Shown: positions 5,919 to 9,456 of the stretch, one piece after another
How positions within the stretch are numbered: position 1 is the stretch's first letter
Layout of the letters: every line of letters starts with the position of its first letter
DNA from: Clostridia bacterium
GTDB lineage: Bacteria; Aerophobota; Aerophobia; Aerophobales; AE-B3A
Length of the DNA stretch: 9,456 bases
Direction: 5' to 3'
Assembly (NCBI GenBank): GCA_009618505.1
Contig: WJOQ01000100.1
Coordinates: 1-9,456, forward strand
Translations under genes and position numbers: made by a program
The notes under the pieces: generated by a model
Databases searched by the model: none
What the model was told of the DNA's origin: nothing
What the model saw: the letters and a program-made list of their open reading frames with translations, nothing else

Positions 5919-5981
5919 ATGACCTGGGAAGAATGGAAGGCCTTCCATCGGCCTAATTTTATCAAGCCAGTTAAGGGATAA
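5919..5981 (+). CDS. Possible 20-aa micropeptide
   Basis: ATG 5919 opens a 20-codon frame (MTWEEWKAFHRPNFIKPVKG) ending at TAA 5979-5981. A weak AGGGGAAG motif lies about 9 bases upstream. The tryptophan- and charge-rich composition looks protein-like, and it lies between the 51-aa gene and the promoter at 6000. It is too short to be sure and could be chance or the tail of a lost gene. Confidence 0.25.
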   Translation: MTWEEWKAFHRPNFIKPVKG

Positions 5982-5999
5982 AGAGATTTTATTATTCTC

Positions 6000-6027
6000 T
6001 TGACAGACAGAATAAATTTGATACAAT
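6000..6027 (+). promoter_or_regulatory. Strong extended -10 promoter upstream of the terminase
   Basis: TTGACA (6000-6005) is followed after 16 bases by TACAAT (6022-6027), preceded by TG at 6019-6020, which makes an extended -10 element. Transcription would begin near 6034, at the first of four GACNAAYATA repeats, and run into the terminator at 6074-6127. The promoter thus makes a short RNA or feeds the terminase operon by readthrough. Confidence 0.75.
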
Positions 6028-6033
6028 ATTACT

Positions 6034-6083
6034 GACCAACATAAACGACTAACATATAAAAGACTAATAAAACGACGAACATA
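6034..6083 (+). repeat. Four short direct repeats, GACNAAYATA
   Basis: Copies read GACCAACATA (6034), GACTAACATA (6047), GACTAATAAA (6062) and GACGAACATA (6074), spaced 13, 15 and 12 bases. Spacing near one helical turn plus a few bases could suit repeated protein binding on DNA, or repeated pairing of RNA with the inverted copy at 6113-6120. Confidence 0.7.
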
Positions 6084-6127
6084 GAGAAACCAAGGTAAAA
6101 AGGGGTTTTCTTTGTTCGTCTTTTTTT
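6074..6127 (+). terminator. Rho-independent terminator just before the terminase gene
   Basis: Left arm 6074-6091 pairs with 6104-6120 with one mismatch (6082/6112), one G-U pair and a bulged A at 6089. Seven T residues follow (6121-6127). It lies only 18 bases before the annotated terminase start, so it would shut off upstream transcription unless readthrough is allowed. Confidence 0.85.
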
Positions 6128-6145
6128 ATTAGATATTCGGGGAGG

Positions 6146-7651
6146 GTGACAATTCCTTATACACCGAAAAAAGCATTTCTGAGCCCTGATCCTATAAGAC
6201 GTCAGAACCAGTTGGCTAACCTCAAACAGAATTGGGGTAAGAGCAGGCTGCGAAGGATAAAGGGGAATCTGCCGGAGTGGGATATCGAAGCCTATGCTGG
6301 AGATATAGTCAAATTCTCAGAACAGTTCGTGATCCCTGAAACGCAGGCTCCGATAGTCTTGGAGAATTGGCAGGTAGATAACTTTTTCAAGCCGGTATTC
6401 TATGGAGAGGAAAAGCCCAGTCTGATACTCCTATCTTTATGCAAGAAAAATGGAAAAAGTTGTCTGTCTGCCCTCTGCGTATTATATGTATTTTTCTGTG
6501 GCGAGCCACTAAACGAAATTTTCATTTGCGCCCATGATAGAGATCAAGGTAACCTAATTATTTTTAACAAGGTCAAGATGGCGGTGCAGTTCAATCCTAT
6601 GATGATGGTTCAATGTAAGATCAGGGAAGATTATATAGAGCATATCAAGACTGGAACTGTGATCAGGGTACTCCCAAACGATTGGAGATCTAGCGCCGGA
6701 TTAAACCCCGGGATGATAGTTATAGATGAATTATTCGGTTTCGATTTAGAGGCAGCAGAAAGATTTTATAACGAGCTGCAGTTAGGACCTACTAGGAAGG
6801 ATCCTCTGACCCTGATAACCAGCACGGCAGGATATAGTGAAGAAGGGTTATTATGGGAGTTGTGGCAGAAGGGTCTGAAGAATATAAAAGGTGATCCTAA
6901 TTACAACCCCGATTATTACTCGTTTATCAGTCACGATAATCTGGCCTCCTGGGTGACGGATAAGTGGTTATCGAAGCAGAGAAAGAAGATGAGAAAGTCA
7001 TTATATAAGCGTCTGCATTGTAACGAATTTACATCAGGAGAAGAGGCTTTTATCAGCGATGATGCCTGGCAAGCCTGTGTTGACCGCAAACATCGGCCTA
7101 TGCTACCGAATAAAGAGATCAGCATTGTTGTCGGCGTGGATGCCTCATACAAAAAGGACTCAACGGCTTGCGTGGCCGTGACCAGAAGAGAGGATAAGAT
7201 TGTCTTGGTGGCTCACAGGAGTTGGCAGCCGACGAAAAAAGAGCCGTTTGACCTCGAGGCGACGATAGAGGCTTATATCAAGCAATTAGCTGAGGACTAT
7301 GTAGTCAAAGAGGTTCGATACGATCCTTTTCAAATGCACCGATCAGCAACTACCCTGGCAAAAAATGGGATAAATATGGTTGAGTTCCCTCAGACTCAGG
7401 ATAGGCTTACTTCTATGAGCCAGAATCTCTTTGATTTAATCTCAGGGGGGAATCTAGTTTTATACGAAGATAAAGAGATGAGGTTGGCAGCGCAAAGGAG
7501 CGTTGCCATAGAAAGCAGTCGCGGTTGGAGGATCGTCAAAAAAAAAGCCTCTCATAAGATTGACCTGATTATTGCTGGGGCTATGGCAGCATTAGGAGCT
7601 ACCGAGCAAAGGGCGAAGAGAAAAGGGAGGGTATATATCGTAGGAGATTAA
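6146..7651 (+). CDS. Phage terminase large subunit
   Basis: This is the motor and nuclease that packages DNA into phage heads, 501 residues and apparently complete. The N-terminal ATPase has a deviant Walker A, KKNGKS, at 100-105, typical of the Terminase_1-type family. Its Walker B is MIVIDEL (190-196, Asp194-Glu195), and the coupling motif TSTAG is at 225-229. The C-terminal RNase H-like nuclease has its acidic residues at GVDAS (Asp332), RYDPFQ (Asp393) and HKIDLIIAG (Asp473). The predicted start is GTG 6146, but GGGGAGG touches that codon directly. An ATT at 6152 would have a normal 6-base gap, so the true start may be ATT. No small terminase gene is visible upstream. The gene follows a promoter and terminator and heads a run of small phage genes. 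Confidence 0.96.
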   Translation: MTIPYTPKKAFLSPDPIRRQNQLANLKQNWGKSRLRRIKGNLPEWDIEAYAGDIVKFSEQFVIPETQAPIVLENWQVDNFFKPVFYGEEKPSLILLSLCKKNGKSCLSALCVLYVFFCGEPLNEIFICAHDRDQGNLIIFNKVKMAVQFNPMMMVQCKIREDYIEHIKTGTVIRVLPNDWRSSAGLNPGMIVIDELFGFDLEAAERFYNELQLGPTRKDPLTLITSTAGYSEEGLLWELWQKGLKNIKGDPNYNPDYYSFISHDNLASWVTDKWLSKQRKKMRKSLYKRLHCNEFTSGEEAFISDDAWQACVDRKHRPMLPNKEISIVVGVDASYKKDSTACVAVTRREDKIVLVAHRSWQPTKKEPFDLEATIEAYIKQLAEDYVVKEVRYDPFQMHRSATTLAKNGINMVEFPQTQDRLTSMSQNLFDLISGGNLVLYEDKEMRLAAQRSVAIESSRGWRIVKKKASHKIDLIIAGAMAALGATEQRAKRKGRVYIVGD

Positions 7652-7656
7652 CTAAA

Positions 7657-7815
7657 ATGGATGATCATATAATTGAGACCAAATTCTTCCAAGGAATTTT
7701 GGATAGGGCCAACCGGAGGATCAGGAGAATGGCCACAAGGTTTAGCCTTAAAAGTGAGGATCAATTGGTAGAGGAAATTGACGAGGACGGGCCCGACTCT
7801 GATGGTCTTGACTGA
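7657..7815 (+). CDS. Small hypothetical phage protein, 52 aa
   Basis: ATG 7657 follows the terminase stop by 5 bases with an AGGAG ribosome binding site 10 bases upstream, inside the end of the terminase gene. The 52-residue product has a basic helical middle (ILDRANRRIRRMATRF, 14-29) and a strongly acidic tail (EEIDEDGPDSDG, 39-50). I do not recognise it. It sits where a portal gene would be expected, but it is far too short to be a portal (usually 400 residues or more). It could be a small accessory head protein or a remnant of a longer gene. Spacing and ribosome binding site support translation. Confidence 0.65.
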   Translation: MDDHIIETKFFQGILDRANRRIRRMATRFSLKSEDQLVEEIDEDGPDSDGLD

Positions 7816-7841
7816 GATAATCTTGAAAGGGATGATGAAGT

Positions 7842-8060
7842 ATGGGGGAAATTGAGCAAACCATAAAAGAGATAAGGCAGAGGATTGAGGACCTCAAAAA
7901 GAGAAGCGAAATCCAGAAGCGTCTTGGGGAGATAAGGGAGAGGATTGAGAAGCTGGAGAATGAGCCGGGCAAGAGAAAAAGTCTGGATGGCTGCTATGAT
8001 ATAGAGAAGGGAGAGATCAAATGGCCCTCTTTCGAGGGATTGTTTGAGGGACCTTATTAG
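7842..8060 (+). CDS. Small coiled-coil phage protein with C-terminal WPSF motif, 72 aa
   Basis: ATG 7842 has a weak AAAGGGA ribosome binding site. Residues 1-42 form a charged coiled coil with an internal duplication of about 20 residues: EIRQRIEDLKK and EIRERIEKLEN. The C-terminal end is glycine- and aromatic-rich (GEIKWPSFEGLFEGPY, 57-72). The WPSF tetrapeptide recurs in the next protein (residues 122-125) after a similar GIK lead-in, which argues that both are real genes and may bind a common partner. No function can be assigned; a head-assembly or scaffold-related role is inferred from position. Antisense frames over this gene are ignored because the motif and phage gene order support the + strand. 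Confidence 0.75.
   Translation: MGEIEQTIKEIRQRIEDLKKRSEIQKRLGEIRERIEKLENEPGKRKSLDGCYDIEKGEIKWPSFEGLFEGPY
7869..7949 (+). repeat. Degenerate 60-bp tandem duplication inside the coiled-coil gene
   Basis: Bases 7869-7889 and 7929-7949 match at 20 of 21 positions and lie exactly 60 bases apart, so the copies are in the same reading frame (20 codons). The rest of each unit has diverged. The duplication lengthens the coiled coil. Confidence 0.85.
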
Positions 8061-8074
8061 GAGATGATTATAAG

Positions 8075-8563
8075 ATGGGTAGGAAGTTAAGAGATCTGGA
8101 AATAGACGAAATTTCATTAGTGGACAAAGCAGCCACAGGTAAGAAGTTTATGATTATTAAGAGTGCGGAGGTGATTGCATTGAAAGAAATAGCTGATTTA
8201 ATAGAGGAGTTTAGTGATGAGGTCTTTGACGAGACTTTCGGGAGAGGGGACTTTGAGAAAAAGGACATCTCCCAGCCAGTCAAGGATGAGCTAAAAAAGG
8301 CTCTGGAATCCATAAATAAGTATAGGGAAGATCTTCCTTCCGATTTAAAATCGGGTATGGATCTTCTCCTGAAATTTGTGGCGGTATCTTATGGGCTCCC
8401 ACCCGGGAAAAAGAAACTGGCTAAGGGGATTAAATATTGGCCTTCCTTTGGCTTTAATGGAGAAGAGAAAGAGGCCGTGGAAAAGAAAAACAAGGGACGG
8501 CGGGACGGTCCTTTCCCTAATCTAACCGCTCAGATTTTCGGGACCGAAGAAGGAGAGGACTAG
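8075..8563 (+). CDS. XkdF-like phage head protein
   Basis: The 162-residue product opens with RKLRDLEIDEISLVDKAATG (3-22), followed by KKFMIIKSAE. This is the signature start of XkdF-like phage proteins (Peptidase_S78_2-type; from memory), which lie between portal and capsid genes in PBSX-like phages. The middle (33-110) is helical and charged. The C-terminus holds GIKYWPSFGFNGEE (118-131), and GPFPNLTAQIFG further on may be a degenerate second copy of the same short motif. XkdF-family proteins are often longer, around 250 residues or more, so this is a short form. Whether it has protease activity is doubtful: I see no clear catalytic triad. The AGGAG ribosome binding site is about 12 bases upstream of ATG 8075, at the longer end of normal. 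Confidence 0.8.
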   Translation: MGRKLRDLEIDEISLVDKAATGKKFMIIKSAEVIALKEIADLIEEFSDEVFDETFGRGDFEKKDISQPVKDELKKALESINKYREDLPSDLKSGMDLLLKFVAVSYGLPPGKKKLAKGIKYWPSFGFNGEEKEAVEKKNKGRRDGPFPNLTAQIFGTEEGED

Positions 8564-8582
8564 TCAACAATAGCTAGTCAAC
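8560..8582 (+). repeat. Short direct repeat, CTAGTCAAC twice
   Basis: The nonamer occurs at 8560-8568 (over the stop codon of the XkdF-like gene) and 8574-8582, just before the ribosome binding site of the next gene. It may be replication slippage, and the function is unknown. Confidence 0.6.
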
Positions 8583-8601
8583 TTAGGGAGGTGAAGCAAA
8601 T

Positions 8602-9177
8602 TTGAGTAAAATTGCTGACAAGATAGCTATGTCTGAACGCAAACTTGAGGAAACAAAGGCTAAGTTTGAGGCTGATAAGGCCGATCTGACGAGTTTGATT
8701 AAGCAACGGGCCAAGTTGGAAGCAGAGGCGGTTCTCGACAATAATAAGCAAGATGCCAAAAGAATCACTGAGATTGACAGACAGAGAGACAAGTTGCGGT
8801 CCCAGATTGAGATTTACCCTAGTTTGATCAAGGAGATAGAATCAAGGCTTGAGGGTTTGAGGAAAGAGAAAGAAGAGGGGATCCTCAGGGAGAACTTGAC
8901 CAAACAAAGAAAAATTGGCCATAAAGTCGAGGAGTTGTCTCAGGAGCTAGGCACTCTACTGGAAAGAGCCAACGAGGCTAATGTTAAATTGCAGAAATAC
9001 CACTCAAAATACCTTGAATTGCATAAGCTAACCAACCAGGATGTCATTACAAAGCCAATAACCAGCGGCTCCCATGGATGGTTGAGGATATTAACAGCGG
9101 TTATAAATAGCGAAGTGAAAGGAGGAGGGGGGCGAATTAGCCCGCGGTATATGGGTGGACCTGCACCACCAATTTAA
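8602..9177 (+). CDS. Coiled-coil phage protein, 191 aa
   Basis: The start is TTG 8602, chosen because AGGGAGGTG (8584-8592) lies 9 bases upstream. The next in-frame ATG (8629) lacks such a site. Residues 1-135 are almost entirely charged heptads rich in Lys, Glu, Arg and Leu, predicted to form long helices with a break near 69-75 (SQIEIYPSL). The last 45 residues differ: GSHGWLRILTAVINSEVKGGGG, then a Pro/Gly-rich tail, PRYMGGPAPPI. I do not recognise it. Position after the XkdF-like gene and the coiled-coil build suggest a scaffold-like or structural head protein. This is inference only. The Gly-rich stretch is encoded by a purine run (9117-9132) that could pause or slip translation. Confidence 0.75.
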   Translation: MSKIADKIAMSERKLEETKAKFEADKADLTSLIKQRAKLEAEAVLDNNKQDAKRITEIDRQRDKLRSQIEIYPSLIKEIESRLEGLRKEKEEGILRENLTKQRKIGHKVEELSQELGTLLERANEANVKLQKYHSKYLELHKLTNQDVITKPITSGSHGWLRILTAVINSEVKGGGGRISPRYMGGPAPPI

Positions 9178-9188
9178 GAAATATAAAG

Positions 9189-9398
9189 CCCCTGGCGTCC
9201 AGCTTCTGGAGGTAACGAGGCCGCCATTGAGGCCATGCCAGGGGAATCTGATCTTATGGCCTCATAAAACCTCGCAATCCGGGGGTGATAGCAAGCAATC
9301 GCCCCCGGGAGTAGTTCTTTCATTTCGTTCTTCCGGGAGAGCTCTCCGGAGGAACCACCTCTGCCCGGCTTGAGTCTTGGCTTTCTCTCAGGCCGGGC
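9189..9398 (+). ncRNA. Candidate pseudoknotted leader RNA
   Basis: Between two genes lies a compact set of complementary segments. Stem A: 9189-9196/9237-9244 (8 bp, perfect). Stem B: 9228-9236/9256-9264 (9 bp, perfect), crossing A with no base between their 3' and 5' strands, which is a classical H-type pseudoknot with stackable stems. Stem B can be extended by 9216-9220/9270-9274. A small hairpin, 9198-9202/9206-9210, sits in the first loop. Three more hairpins follow: 9279-9289/9298-9308 (11 bp), 9327-9337/9345-9355 (11 bp, two G-U), and 9363-9374/9387-9398 (12 bp, one G-U). No T run follows the last hairpin, so this is not a terminator. It ends 4 bases before the AGGAGG-type ribosome binding site of the gene at 9415. 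No known RNA family was recognised. Confidence 0.6.
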
Positions 9399-9414
9399 AA
9401 AATAGGAGGCAAAA

Positions 9415-9456
9415 ATGAAGCAATTTGAGACAATTTTGAACTTAAGGGGGGAAAAG
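9415..9456 (+). CDS. Start of an unknown gene (partial, 14 codons)
   Basis: ATG 9415 is preceded by AGGAGG (9404-9409) with a 5-base spacer, an excellent ribosome binding site. The 14 visible residues, MKQFETILNLRGEK, continue past the end of the window. In phage gene order a portal, protease or capsid gene could be next, but nothing in 14 residues decides this. The gene directly follows the structured region at 9189-9398, so its translation may depend on that structure. Confidence 0.75.
   Translation, partial: MKQFETILNLRGEK

Larger units (their letters stand above)
6034..6127 (+). ncRNA. Candidate short RNA between promoter and terminator, with four direct repeats
   Basis: A transcript starting near 6034 and ending at the T run would be about 94 bases and has no credible ORF. 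Its 5' half consists of four copies of GACNAAYATA or close variants, starting at 6034, 6047, 6062 and 6074. The inverted copy TGTTCGTC (6113-6120) forms the terminator's 3' arm. It may be a phage small RNA or a conditional attenuator for the packaging genes; the choice is open. Confidence 0.5.

Noticed and set aside
5667..6026. A 119-codon minus-strand frame
   Set aside because: It lies opposite the end of the methyltransferase-like gene, the 51-aa ORF and a + strand promoter, has no ribosome binding site I can see, and its composition is not protein-like.
6034..6083. CRISPR array
   Set aside because: The four repeats are about 10 bases with 2-5 base gaps, far too short for CRISPR repeats and spacers.
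7761..8117. Long minus-strand frames opposite the two small phage genes
   Set aside because: They are Leu/Ser-rich mirror frames of purine-rich coiled-coil coding sequence; the + strand genes have recognisable motifs and fit the phage gene order.
9155..9373. A 72-codon + strand frame overlapping the end of the coiled-coil gene
   Set aside because: It has no usable ribosome binding site, begins inside another gene, and runs through the complementary arms of the structured region; its composition (many Pro, Ser, Arg) looks like translated RNA structure.
9189..9398. IscB/TnpB-type guide RNA or terminator
   Set aside because: The following gene start (MKQFETIL) does not resemble those nucleases in the visible 14 residues, and no T run follows the last hairpin.

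Overview
The window looks like bacterial DNA of moderate GC from an organism with classical sigma-70 promoters (TTGACA/TATAAT-like), strong AGGAG/GGAGG ribosome binding sites and rho-independent terminators. A corrinoid-methyltransferase-like (UroD family) protein beside a sugar-type ABC importer is a combination common in anaerobes, so an uncultured anaerobic bacterium is plausible. No rRNA or other taxonomic marker is present, and I cannot name the lineage.

Layout, all genes on the + strand. (1) 1-758: the C-terminal catalytic end of a tyrosine recombinase, an overlapping 56-residue zinc-ribbon protein, then an 80-residue orphan protein behind a consensus promoter. (2) 759-1412: about 650 bases without a convincing gene but dense in RNA structure: a probable pseudoknotted RNA (809-998), a chain of mutually exclusive G5/C5 pairings, a strong terminator (1084-1125), and a GC-rich hairpin leader (1136-1222). 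(3) 1413-5733: an operon for a CUT1-type sugar ABC importer (binding protein, two permeases, no ATPase), with a long perfect hairpin after the binding-protein gene, followed by a UroD/MtaA-like methyltransferase-family protein whose end overlaps the next gene. (4) 5721-6145: two very small ORFs, then a promoter-repeats-terminator unit that would make a short RNA just before the packaging gene. (5) 6146-9456: phage packaging and head genes: a complete large terminase, two small unknown ORFs, an XkdF-like head protein, a coiled-coil protein, a second pseudoknotted RNA-like region (9189-9398), and the start of another gene.

The overall picture is a prophage or phage-derived element whose recombinase end and packaging/head module are separated by a metabolic cargo: import of a carbohydrate or similar solute plus a methyltransferase-like enzyme. 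No repressor, replication or small-terminase gene is visible between the recombinase and the terminase. No portal gene lies where one would normally follow the terminase. Alternatively, the transporter genes could be host DNA between two separate elements.

The most novel material is probably RNA. Two unrelated regions (around 809-1068 and 9189-9398) each contain long, mutually crossing complementary segments. The segment before the terminase carries four GACNAAYATA direct repeats, with the inverted copy forming the terminator's 3' arm. All pairings were found by reading complementarity by eye; no folding, covariance or database search was run.
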